Below, in pieces: positions 1 through 6,630 of a DNA stretch of 11,668 nucleotides. Positions within the stretch are counted from its first letter, which is position 1, and the number at the start of each line of letters is the position of its first letter. Position numbers and translations under genes: made by a program. The stretch comes from Baffinella frigidus (Eukaryota; Cryptophyceae; Cryptomonadales; Baffinellaceae): assembly GCA_026770585.1 (NCBI GenBank), contig MU647837.1, forward strand, positions 38,828 to 50,495, read 5' to 3'. The notes under the pieces were generated by a model that worked only from the letters and a program-made list of their open reading frames with translations, was not told where the DNA came from and ran no database searches.

Positions 1-551
1 TAAGGCCAGCATCGTAGGCTCGACGAGGGGGGGCGGGGACGGCGCGCTCGTCGGCCTCGCATGTAGAGGATACTGGGTTCCGGCATTGCGCTGCTCACAG
101 TACCCGAGTGCATCCCTGGGGGGGGTGCGCACTGTAGGAACACTCTGATAGTTTTAAGAAGGGAACGTGGACGACCAGTATGGCAAATTTGCCAGATAGG
201 TCTAAGCGCGACCACCGGGAGCGGCCCCTGAAATCACAGCGGGCGGAGCCCAATGCTCTATTTGGGAAGCAAGGCTGACCCGGTCCTAGCTTGGGGACGG
301 CACGGGCTGACACCGACAATCCTGTTTAATGAACACGAAATCAACGGGGGGGAAAATCAACGGAGCGAGGCGGGGGACGCCATGTTCGCAGCTCGCTGCT
401 CTCGGGCACACCCCTCTGTTCGTCGCAGCCACCTGTCTCTCGCTGCGCCCCCCGCGGCGACGCAGGGAGGAGGAAGGAGATGCGCGTAAGCAGATCCCGG
501 GATCGGGCGGAACCGGCTGGGGTGGGGGATTCGTGCGGAGGGGGGAGCAGG
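1..551. other. GC-rich left flank, no gene seen
   Basis: This stretch rises to about 70% GC, for example at 421-480. Open frames on both strands are typical of stop-poor GC-rich DNA, and none has recognisable protein content. It lies just upstream of the SF3B3-like start codon and could hold the promoter or 5' leader of that locus, but no TATA box or other defined site is visible. It reads as host chromosome. Confidence 0.6.
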
Positions 552-877
552 ATGCGTCTTTGCGCGTTGACGCTCTAGAAGGGGACGGCCAGCACCTGCA
601 CGGCGCATGGCAACTTCTCTGCGCCGAAGATGCACGAGGTTGCAGCCTCGCACGGCAAGGTGCTCGAGCTGTGCCGCCCGGACGCCAGATGCAGTCCATC
701 TGCTCAGTGGAGGCGTTCGGGATCGTCCGGTCCATGGCAGCGTTCCGCCTGCCCGGTGCGAACAAGGACCACCTTGTGCTCGGCAGTGACTCGGGGCGCA
801 TTTCCGTGCTCGAGTTCAACACGGAGCGGAACCAGTTGGAGCGGGTGCGCCTCGAGACCTTGGGCAAGTCGGGGTAG
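552..877 (+). pseudogene. SF3B3: SF3B3/SAP130 splicing factor, broken 5' fragment
   Basis: SF3B3 is a large beta-propeller subunit of the SF3b complex of the U2 snRNP, which acts in branch-point recognition in the nucleus. Translation from the ATG at 552 follows the SF3B3 N-terminus residue by residue, including HGNFS at 606-620 and GKVLEL, then RPD ending at 683. The part at 689-874 carries the family signature FGIVRS, AFRL, KDHLVLGSDSGRI and ends in GKSG. Two lesions are visible. Codon 9 is TAG (576-578) where the family has Gln, and the frame changes between about 684 and 705 (net minus one base). Several normally conserved positions near the start also differ. After GKSG the sequence could be a splice donor (GTAGCT at 874) or a stop (875-877), but the expected next exon is not found downstream. 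This is either a decayed or truncated copy, or a host exon with assembly errors; the nonsense codon favours decay. Confidence 0.85.
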
Positions 878-1465
878 CTCCCCACGCCCCCCTCCCGCCC
901 TCCCAGCTCCCGGATCCCCGCCCAGCCAGTGGCGCCTCTCCTCCCTCCCCAGCTCTCTCCACAAGAGAGCTCTCAACCCAGCCTCCTGCTTGCCCGCCCT
1001 GAATGAGTTCAAAGATGTAGCTCTGTCTGATTTGGTCTCACCGTTTTGGTGAGACCAGGCTCTTTTCGCTCCAAAGTTGACGGCTTTGTACCGCGAACCT
1101 GGGTGGGCGCGTTCAAACGACCCTGGTTTTTCCGTTTTGAAGAAGACACGTGTCGCGGAACGTAAGTACTCTTCATGGAACATTCTCTGGTGGTATGAGC
1201 GCTTCCAACCACAACGGTCTAGTGCATTCAAGGCCTCCCGCAGACGAGCCATGTGAAAGAACCCATCACGTATTGTGAACCCAACCGCATTTTGTGGTTG
1301 GTCTAGAAATGAGTCTGTAGATGAGTCTGTAACAGACGCCCCGGATGTGACACTAAGCAGTCGTAGCTTGCAGGCAGGCATGAGAGTCGTGGCCCTGTCG
1401 TGCATTGTCTTATTGTGTTTCCATTGTACTTCATATTGGCGAGCGTTGTGTTCAAAAGACCGCAT
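704..1465 (-). CDS. unrecognised leftward frame running into the left junction
   Basis: The first ATG is at 1465; the frame also has a GTG seven codons earlier. Residues 1 to about 150 (1465 to about 1015) look like real protein, with a mixed composition and an aromatic, charged stretch at residues 67-110 that includes GWKRSYHQRMFHEEY. I do not recognise the family. Beyond about residue 150 the frame enters the GC-rich flank antisense to the SF3B3-like copy, where the composition becomes Arg/Gly/Glu-rich as expected for chance reading. The genuine protein has therefore probably lost its C-terminus at the junction near 1005. A weak TATA-like ATAAAG lies on the minus strand near 1516-1521, about 50 bp upstream. 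Confidence 0.4.
   Translation of the reverse strand: MRSFEHNARQYEVQWKHNKTMHDRATTLMPACKLRLLSVTSGASVTDSSTDSFLDQPQNAVGFTIRDGFFHMARLREALNALDRCGWKRSYHQRMFHEEYLRSATRVFFKTEKPGSFERAHPGSRYKAVNFGAKRAWSHQNGETKSDRATSLNSFRAGKQEAGLRALLWRELGREERRHWLGGDPGAGRAGGGRGELPRLAQGLEAHPLQLVPLRVELEHGNAPRVTAEHKVVLVRTGQAERCHGPDDPERLH
878..1005. other. pyrimidine-rich tract and probable left junction zone
   Basis: The tract at 878-965 is dominated by C and T, with several AG dinucleotides, like the end of an intron. The exon that should follow GKSG in SF3B3 is not present after any of these AGs. From about 960-1030 the composition changes to that of the virus-like block, so the chromosome-to-insert junction probably lies here. 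No target-site duplication is evident. Confidence 0.4.
1034..1056. repeat. perfect 9-bp inverted repeat with 5-base loop
   Basis: GGTCTCACC (1034-1042), loop GTTTT, then GGTGAGACC (1048-1056); one further T-A pair extends the stem to 10. It lies close to the left junction and inside the leftward frame. It could be a hairpin, a protein-binding site or part of a mobile-element end. The GTCTCAC core also occurs in the 17-bp arrays at 5257-5358 and 6580-6630, which may be coincidence. Confidence 0.6.
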
Positions 1466-1552
1466 TTTCTTAAAGCAGAGAGACACAGAATCCTAGCCGG
1501 TTGTTTCTTTTCAACTTTATGTACATCAAAAGAATAAAACACTATGCCTACC

Positions 1553-1617
1553 ACATGCCCATTGTGCACTCACATGCCCATTGTGCACTCACATGCCCAT
1601 TGTGCACTCACATGCCC
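1553..1617. repeat. tandem array, 19-bp unit, 3.4 copies
   Basis: Three identical 19-bp units (1553-1571, 1572-1590, 1591-1609) with sequence ACATGCCCATTGTGCACTC are followed by an 8-base partial unit. There are no unique spacers. The array fills the gap between two leftward frames, next to the 13-bp array. Confidence 0.95.
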
Positions 1618-1630
1618 GTAGTACTCGATC

Positions 1631-1717
1631 CAAGTACTGGATTCAAGTACTCAATTCAAGTACTGGATTCAAGTACTCAATTCAAGTACTGAATCCAAGT
1701 ACCCAATTCAAGTCCCG
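1631..1717. repeat. tandem array, 13-bp unit, six copies plus partial
   Basis: Units of the form CAAGTACTGGATT and CAAGTACTCAATT alternate from 1631 to 1682, giving a 26-bp higher-order period. Two diverged copies (1683-1708) and a partial copy to 1717 follow. The stop codon of the leftward gene to the right (TGA, 1708-1710) lies inside the array. Confidence 0.95.
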
Positions 1718-3027
1718 AGACCACGGTCGGTGACAGCACCACCAAAAAGTGCTGCTACATGGACCGTTATATTTTGCTCTACAGGGAACCCGGTATTGTC
1801 AACCACACTCGTGCCAATACTATCGTTCTGGTGTTCCTTGTAACCAACGAGATGTGTGTTTAGAATAGCTGTCGGGAGAGAGAACACATGCGTTGCAACA
1901 TAAGCACCAACACCGTGAAGAGGGTTGTGTGCGAAGCAGTGTTCAACAGACGTACACGTTGGCACGGTCATATCCTTGTCTTCCTTCAGGTCTTCTACAG
2001 TTTCACGCGGGAGGTTCATGGAGGTCTCACAACACTGCTGGACAAATGGGGTCAGTCTGGCGAGAACTTCGGTCACCCGTGCAGGGTGGTTGGGCCCGAA
2101 TCGTGCGTGTGTTTGCTGGCCAGACACTGCCGTAATGACATGCGACATATCTAGCTGTGGACAGCTCATGGAGACTACCATAGGTGCACGTTTGTGGATC
2201 ATTGGAACGAGGGTAATCTGTTCTCCGATTGAAACATTCCCATACTTTTGGTACTTGTACACGGCGTTTGCATATGTTGAACCCATGTCCAACCCAATAC
2301 AGAAATTCGGCGAACTCGTTATACGGCTCTTACCAAAGAGCAAATCTTCACAACATTCTGTGGTTCCAAGCGGCTTTACAGGGGTGTTTGGATTGATCTG
2401 TACTGTGCCACGCTCCGTCGATGCGGTGAGAGAGCTGAATACGACCGGTATATGCTCGCTCGCCAACGCTGATGTGACACTTGTCTGGACATTTTTGTTG
2501 TAAGTGTCGTTTCCACTACACATAGAAATCTGGTCCCGACTGGGTACTGCCATTTGGAGATATACCCGCTTGGCTACATTTGCACCAACCGTGGTGACAT
2601 ACGCACAGCACGAATGTGAGACAAGATCAGGGGACATTGTAGCCCCGGTTGCCGTGGTCGATACATCGTCGATATTCGACGTTGTTGGGCAACTACCAGC
2701 ATAAGGCGGGTTGTCAACCAGAAACGTGTTACATACAGACATGATGATTTCTTTCTCTGTCACCCCCATTGCAGTAGCATTTGCGTGTTCGTCGCGCCCG
2801 GTGGAAAGTTCCACGTTATTGGGGGCATTACCAGTGGGTTTGCCGGCATTCGAGGTAGACGTATGTGCGCTATACATTGTGGCAGACGGTAGGTCGGACC
2901 GGCTCGCATTCGACCTGGTCGTTTTTGCAAAGACTCTTGCCCTATTTTGTGTGGCCCACTTGTCGTTGAGGTCTTCCAGTTCACTGGTTATAGAGAGCAC
3001 ATCGCGTGGGTTGCGAGTTAGTGACAT
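1708..3027 (-). CDS. unknown 439-residue protein with weak Hsp70/actin-fold-like motif
   Basis: I chose the ATG at 3027 rather than the in-frame ATG at 3081 because a TATA box (minus-strand CTATATAAG, 3058-3066) lies between them, 31-39 bp before the 3027 ATG. Residues 1 to about 60 are polar and charged, and residues 60-160 are rich in Ser, Thr and Asn. At residues 244-252 the motif IGLDMGSTY resembles the phosphate-1 loop that opens Hsp70 and actin-fold ATPases, followed by a beta-rich stretch with PMVV. The other nucleotide-binding motifs are not visible and only about 190 residues remain, so this may be chance. No signal peptide or membrane segment is clear. The C-terminus runs into the 13-bp array, which supplies the stop, so the original end may be lost. 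It is divergent from the ESCRT-III gene. Confidence 0.7.
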   Translation of the reverse strand: MSLTRNPRDVLSITSELEDLNDKWATQNRARVFAKTTRSNASRSDLPSATMYSAHTSTSNAGKPTGNAPNNVELSTGRDEHANATAMGVTEKEIIMSVCNTFLVDNPPYAGSCPTTSNIDDVSTTATGATMSPDLVSHSCCAYVTTVGANVAKRVYLQMAVPSRDQISMCSGNDTYNKNVQTSVTSALASEHIPVVFSSLTASTERGTVQINPNTPVKPLGTTECCEDLLFGKSRITSSPNFCIGLDMGSTYANAVYKYQKYGNVSIGEQITLVPMIHKRAPMVVSMSCPQLDMSHVITAVSGQQTHARFGPNHPARVTEVLARLTPFVQQCCETSMNLPRETVEDLKEDKDMTVPTCTSVEHCFAHNPLHGVGAYVATHVFSLPTAILNTHLVGYKEHQNDSIGTSVVDNTGFPVEQNITVHVAALFGGAVTDRGLGT

Positions 3028-3057
3028 ATGTATATGTTTTCCACAAAGACGCAATGT

Positions 3058-3066
3058 CTTATATAG
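3058..3066. promoter_or_regulatory. TATA element between divergent genes
   Basis: The top strand reads TTATATAG and the bottom strand CTATATAAG, so the element can act as a TATA box in both directions. Leftward it is 31-39 bp from the ATG at 3027, a fitting distance. Rightward the ESCRT-III ATG is about 155 bp away; a second candidate, TATAAC at 3143-3148, is nearer to that gene. Confidence 0.6.
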
Positions 3067-3221
3067 ATAGATAGTATGCATGGGTCTTGTATGTCAGCAT
3101 GTCAAGACACGGCAGTGTCATTCCATACCAACAACCTTCGTGTATAACTGAACACTTCATTTCAATATGGATTTGGATGCGCGAATAGTTGGACAGTGAG
3201 ATTCGAAACCACACAACTGCG

Positions 3222-3893
3222 ATGATCGCGGAAAGTAACCTCTTATCAGTGAGGGACAACATCGAGAAGAACAAATACAAGACAACAACAGACCAGGCTA
3301 CAATTATGAACGAATTGCGTACAAAGGCACGGGCGTGCAAGGGAGGCACTAAAGAGGTGCGTACAGCAAAGCTTAAGAAGCTTATACCCCTCCTACAGAG
3401 ATGTAAACGGTACCGCCAACAGAGTGTACTAGCAGAACAACAGTTAAGTTTACTCGATATGCAGATTAATGCGTTTGAGAACGGGCGCTTTCAGAAGGAA
3501 ATGACCGATACGCTACGCGCTAGTGTTGTCGCTATGAAGAAAGTTGGGATAACCGATTCAGATGCAGGGGACGTGGATACTATCGTCTTGGACATGGAAG
3601 AGACCATGCACCAACAGACCCAGATATCTGACTCGCTTGCTATGACAATCGTCAATACGATGGAAGACTCTATTTCAGATGACGACTCTCTGATGCGTGA
3701 GTTGATGGCGATGATGGGAGACGACGACGATATCCCAGAGGAATATGTACCAATCACAGAACCCTCGTCTGGTACATCTCCAGTCGTTGTATTGCCCCCT
3801 GTACCGATTTCTGTGGCACATGCATCTCAAGATGTCCCCGACATCGAGGAGATACAGCTGGATAACAAAGAACCAACCATGAATTTCAGCTAG
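3222..3893 (+). CDS. ESCRT-III protein, Snf7/CHMP4-like
   Basis: ESCRT-III subunits polymerise on membrane necks and, with the AAA ATPase Vps4, cut them during budding, cytokinesis and membrane repair. The 223-residue product matches CHMP4/Snf7 in length and layout. A basic helical hairpin covers residues 25-110, including QRCKRYRQQ (59-67), a long Gln/Leu helix with AFENGRF (84-90), and the AMKKVG turn (104-109). An acidic helix-rich region with LDMEETM follows. The C-terminal part has an acidic helix SLMRELMAMM (156-165) like the CHMP4 alpha-C or MIM region, and VLPPVPI (190-196) like the LPxVP core of a MIM2 motif that binds the Vps4 MIT domain. The C-terminal ALIX-binding helix of CHMP4 is not evident. 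The ATG at 3222 is the first in frame. An 11-codon frame (3167-3199) precedes it and could be an upstream ORF or a displaced start. It is divergent from the 439-residue gene. Confidence 0.85.
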   Translation: MIAESNLLSVRDNIEKNKYKTTTDQATIMNELRTKARACKGGTKEVRTAKLKKLIPLLQRCKRYRQQSVLAEQQLSLLDMQINAFENGRFQKEMTDTLRASVVAMKKVGITDSDAGDVDTIVLDMEETMHQQTQISDSLAMTIVNTMEDSISDDDSLMRELMAMMGDDDDIPEEYVPITEPSSGTSPVVVLPPVPISVAHASQDVPDIEEIQLDNKEPTMNFS

Positions 3894-3931
3894 TACGCCT
3901 TCAGTTTATCTCGATTTGAAAAGTGTCAATC

Positions 3932-3955
3932 CACTGATTGTACAGTGAATTCACT
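3932..3955. repeat. small inverted repeats after the ESCRT-III gene
   Basis: CACTG (3932-3936) pairs with CAGTG (3943-3947), and AGTGAATTCACT (3944-3955) is a perfect 12-bp palindrome overlapping it. The alternative hairpins lie about 40-60 bases past the stop codon. They could mark the transcript end, though they are short enough to be chance. Confidence 0.4.
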
Positions 3956-4013
3956 ACCTCGAGACGTATAGCCACTAGAGAGAAGGCTGGTGTGTAACAC
4001 CCGACTCTCCAAC

Positions 4014-5113
4014 TCAACACCGCGACCACCAATGACGGGTCGGTGCCAATGGCGTGTCGTGCATCCACCCCAACGCCGTCATAGCGATTTCTTCAATATC
4101 ACGTCGCTTCCATGGACCAAGCCCAGTATGCGTGATCACATCTACGATGTTGTTGATGTTTTGTGAGGTTATGGCAGACACTATCTCGGGTGATATGCCT
4201 TGCATGCTAGTCCCCATCCGACGAACGCCTAGCGCGAATACGAGCGACCGTTTCATCATCTCTATACACCGCAATACAACGAAAAACAGTGATATCCGCG
4301 AAGGTTCGTTGATAATGGCTACGTATGCTGTATACTCTTCAGCAGAGTGACGCGACCAACGACCTACATCTTCAAGTAGTGGCATGCGGGGTGGGTTCGA
4401 CCGTCGTATGCACTCGACAAGAGTGTATACCGCATCTTCCGGTCTCTCAATCCCGCCACGATATGTAGGCAAGTCATCGAGTCCATGTGCCCATCGATGC
4501 AACATACGTCTGCACCATAGTGCAGCAACAAATTAACAATCTCACGTGAGGCATGTGTGGTGACTGCATTCCGGTGCATCATGGTTGGTCCGAGGGCATG
4601 ATGCAATACACTCTCACATTTTTGATGTGTGTACCCAGGATTCACCTGCATATTTGCGTTTAGCAGGTGTTGCAGGATCTCTAATCGGTGCTCTTCCGGT
4701 GCTATGAAGGACATAGTAGGCGGATCCCATCCACGCTGATTTCTTGAAGATTGAAGCTCATGACGAGATGCTAGTATTGTCACACCGTACGTATCAGCTC
4801 TCGCAGCACAAAAGTGCAAAGAGGTATTGCCGTTCGTTAGTCGAGCGTAGGGACTTGCGCCACGACTCAAAAGAAACTCCATAAAGGAGTGGTAGCTTCT
4901 TCGACTGGCCGCAATGAGTGCCGTCTCCCCACACAACCCATAAACTGTGTTTACATCAGCACCATCCTCGATGAGTTGCTCTGCATACTCTCGGACTTGT
5001 ACGAATACCGACGAGGACTCTCTACCCGGTTTCCAACATGCGAGGTCGTACAGCGTTTTGTTATCCCGTATGTTGGGATTTGTCGCGGATGGCATGTCTT
5101 GATAGAAACGCAT
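4014..5113 (-). CDS. ankyrin-repeat protein with one frame break
   Basis: Ankyrin repeats bind partner proteins and are common in large DNA viruses of eukaryotes, often as adaptors to host ubiquitin ligases. The frame from the ATG at 5113 shows repeat features: LIEDGADVNT (residues 48-57) with GETALIAAS and FLLSRGASPYA, NGNTSLHFCAAR, a degenerate repeat, VNLLLHYGADVCCID (193-207), and MTCLHIVAG (213-221). It closes at 4364. A second frame, open from 4505 to 4014, carries a helical, coding-like C-terminal part including VFALGVRRMGTSMQGISPEI, loosely like the F-box/PRANC ends of viral ankyrin proteins. The likeliest reading is one gene with the break at about 4430-4470 (net minus one base), from real decay or a base-calling error. 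The start follows a TATA element at 5170-5181 and two palindromes. Confidence 0.75.
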
Positions 5114-5118
5114 AGAAA

Positions 5119-5140
5119 CGTAACAAGTATACTTGTTACG
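5119..5140. promoter_or_regulatory. perfect 22-bp palindrome before ankyrin start
   Basis: The half-site CGTAACAAGTA is followed directly by its exact complement TACTTGTTACG with no spacer. It sits 6 bp before the ATG at 5113, in the leader between the TATA box and the start codon. A dimeric regulator site or a cruciform/hairpin are both possible. A shorter inverted repeat, CGGTCT-TG-AGACCG (5147-5160), lies next to it. Confidence 0.6.
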
Positions 5141-5146
5141 ATCACG

Positions 5147-5160
5147 CGGTCTTGAGACCG
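5147..5160. repeat. 6-bp inverted repeat in the ankyrin leader
   Basis: CGGTCT and AGACCG are separated by two bases. It lies between the TATA element and the 22-bp palindrome, so two symmetric sites occur within about 40 bp. Confidence 0.5.
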
Positions 5161-5169
5161 TGTTGTGTC

Positions 5170-5181
5170 TTTAAATATAAG
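5170..5181. promoter_or_regulatory. AT-rich TATA element usable on both strands
   Basis: TTTAAATATAAG on the top strand and CTTATATTTAAA on the bottom strand. Leftward it is about 57 bp before the ankyrin ATG at 5113. Rightward it is 43 bp before an ATG at 5224 that opens only a short frame. Confidence 0.55.
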
Positions 5182-5223
5182 TTGTACAATTCAACATTGG
5201 AGGAGTCTGTGAAGTACTTCGGT

Positions 5224-5322
5224 ATGCTACCGCCTGTGCAGGACATGTTCCCGAATATTGTCTCACTTAAAATATTGTCTCACTTAAAATGTTGCATCCT
5301 TTTAAACATTGTCTCACTTTGA
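5224..5322 (+). pseudogene. possible 5' stub of a gene cut by the 17-bp array
   Basis: An ATG at 5224 lies 43 bp after a good TATA element, the same arrangement as neighbouring genes. The first 11 codons (MLPPVQDMFPN) are unique sequence. From 5257 the frame reads the 17-bp array and stops at 5320-5322. This fits a gene whose body was replaced or displaced by the repeat-bounded cassette, but 11 codons are too few to be sure, and it may be non-coding. Confidence 0.25.
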
Positions 5323-5358
5323 ATATTGTCTCACTTAAAACAGGGTCTCGCTTAAAAT
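5257..5358. repeat. 17-bp tandem array, left copy, six units
   Basis: Six units of exactly 17 bp, consensus ATTGTCTCACTTAAAAT, run from 5257 to 5358. Units 1, 2 and 5 are nearly identical and units 3, 4 and 6 are diverged. The same unit recurs at 6580-6630 in the same orientation, on the far side of the GC-rich gene. Confidence 0.95.
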
Positions 5359-5423
5359 GTTGGATCTGCAATCCATGGGGAGTCTTACGTGTTGTCGGGG
5401 GTGGTTTGTTTTCGTTGTGAATT

Positions 5424-6470
5424 ATGAAGGGAACCAATCCGTATCCAGGTATCTCTCGAAGTAACATGTCTCTGTCGATGCAGCCCGCCGACATCATTAT
5501 GACCACCGACCCCATCCCCGCAATCGACCCTGCCGACCCTGCCGATCCCACCGACCCCACCGACCCCACCGCCGACGACGCCGCCAAGTGTGTGATCAAC
5601 CACCCCAGGTCCAAGTGCAGCGAGCCGGTGATGAAGAAGTGGCTTACGTCGTCGCTTGAGGAGATCGACGTTCACACGGCCGGGGCTGCGGCGCTCCCCT
5701 TTCTCACCATACAGCAGATGTACTCTATGGCGACTGCGACCAAGCTCGCAGATCGCATTCGCAAGCGCGATGACGCTATTCTCGTGGACTCCTTCGAGTA
5801 CAGCGAACCGATCTTCGATGTGGAAGCCGGGGAGCAGAGAGTAGCTGCCGAGGCTGCCTTCATTGCCCACAACTTGACATTCCGCGACAAAATGTCACTT
5901 AAGGACCAGGCGATCCACAACGCGCTCGACGCGGAGAAGGAGGTGTCCGATGCGAGGTACCGTGTGTACAGGAACCAAGAGTGGGCGAAGGCCGAGAAGA
6001 AGGAGCGCGACGTGGCCTACTGGTTCAAGTCGCATTGCTTCAACATCGATGCGGCTGTCCGCGTCATCACCGCGAAGATCCCGGGGTACATGGCGGAGAT
6101 CGTAGTCCCGCCTCCCGCCAAGAAGTCGAAGCCCAGTGCGGGAGAGGTGCAGATCACCCTCGCACACGCGTTCAAGGAACCGGATGGGTTGGAGCCCATC
6201 GCGTTTGTCTCCAAGCTCAGCGCGCAGCTCACGGCTTCGGATGCTGAGGAGGCAAGGTTGACCAAGTCCACCACCGCGCGTGCCCTCAAGTTGGCGAACC
6301 GCCCTGTCACCAAGGACGAACGCAAGAACAACAAGGGCGTGCGCAAGCTGGAGTGGTCGGTCCACTTGAAGGACCAGGCGGACAAGCGGCTTGTCTGTTG
6401 GTTCCAGCAGCACAGCGTCGCCATCAAGGCGAAGCTCGCGGACGTGACCGCGGGTAGTGTAGTGGTGTAG
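5424..6470 (+). CDS. GC-rich gene of unknown function between two repeat arrays
   Basis: A 348-residue product that I do not recognise. Residues 34-49 are a run of Asp-Pro pairs (DPADPADPTDPTDPT), and residues 230-237 hold a basic PPAKKSKP that could be a nuclear signal. The rest is charged and helical with no signal peptide or membrane segment. Two segments look related: EW at 186 with YWFKSHCFNIDA (199-210), and EW at 310 with CWFQQHSVAIKA (325-336), suggesting a duplicated domain with pattern WFxxHxxxIxA. Sampled rows are about 58% GC against about 33-50% in neighbouring genes, so the gene has a different origin or history. The ATG at 5424 gives the longest frame; one at 5466 is an alternative, and no TATA box precedes either. 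The stop is inside an 8-bp array. Arrays of one 17-bp repeat on both sides suggest it arrived as a unit. Confidence 0.75.
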   Translation: MKGTNPYPGISRSNMSLSMQPADIIMTTDPIPAIDPADPADPTDPTDPTADDAAKCVINHPRSKCSEPVMKKWLTSSLEEIDVHTAGAAALPFLTIQQMYSMATATKLADRIRKRDDAILVDSFEYSEPIFDVEAGEQRVAAEAAFIAHNLTFRDKMSLKDQAIHNALDAEKEVSDARYRVYRNQEWAKAEKKERDVAYWFKSHCFNIDAAVRVITAKIPGYMAEIVVPPPAKKSKPSAGEVQITLAHAFKEPDGLEPIAFVSKLSAQLTASDAEEARLTKSTTARALKLANRPVTKDERKNNKGVRKLEWSVHLKDQADKRLVCWFQQHSVAIKAKLADVTAGSVVV

Positions 6471-6535
6471 TGGTGTAGTGGTGTAGTGGTGGAGTGGGTT
6501 GTGGTGGCGGTGGGGGGGTGTGTGTGTGTGTATGT
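6459..6535. repeat. 8-bp tandem array and G/T-rich tract
   Basis: Four copies of GTAGTGGT (6459-6490) include the stop codon of the GC-rich gene (TAG, 6468-6470). A G-rich tract and a GT dinucleotide run follow to about 6532. The strand bias and G runs could favour quadruplex formation on the top strand. Confidence 0.9.
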
Positions 6536-6579
6536 CTATACAATTTCAAACCAAACAAACTCGTTTGGGAGCTTAAAAT

Positions 6580-6630
6580 GTTGTCTCCCTTTAAACATTG
6601 TCTCACTTAAAATGTTGTCTCACTTAAAGA
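6580..6630. repeat. 17-bp tandem array, right copy, three units
   Basis: Three exact-length units (6580-6596, 6597-6613, 6614-6630), with a possible partial unit ending GCTTAAAAT at 6571-6579. They match the left array in period, sequence and orientation. The stop codon of the leftward gene to the right (6620-6622) lies in the last unit. Confidence 0.95.

Noticed and set aside
576-578. TAG read as Gln by an altered genetic code
   Set aside because: TAG is the apparent terminator of two other genes here (3891-3893 and 6468-6470), and the SF3B3 copy also has a frame break, so decay is simpler.
329-688. Upstream extension of the downstream SF3B3 frame as one long protein
   Set aside because: In this frame the sequence before about 684 does not resemble SF3B3; the matching residues are in the frame that starts at 552.
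1531-1536. AATAAA on the top strand as a polyadenylation signal
   Set aside because: No rightward gene ends just before it.
1553-1717. CRISPR-like repeat array
   Set aside because: The units are directly adjacent with no unique spacers, and the setting is eukaryotic; these are plain tandem repeats.
3167-3199. True start of the ESCRT-III gene at the ATG at 3167
   Set aside because: The frame closes after ten residues and its phase would need a net shift opposite to the other breaks; it is treated as a possible upstream ORF.
5385-6413. Leftward frames antisense to the GC-rich gene
   Set aside because: They are Gly/Val/Arg/Leu-rich mirror frames of a GC-rich gene with no independent coding features.
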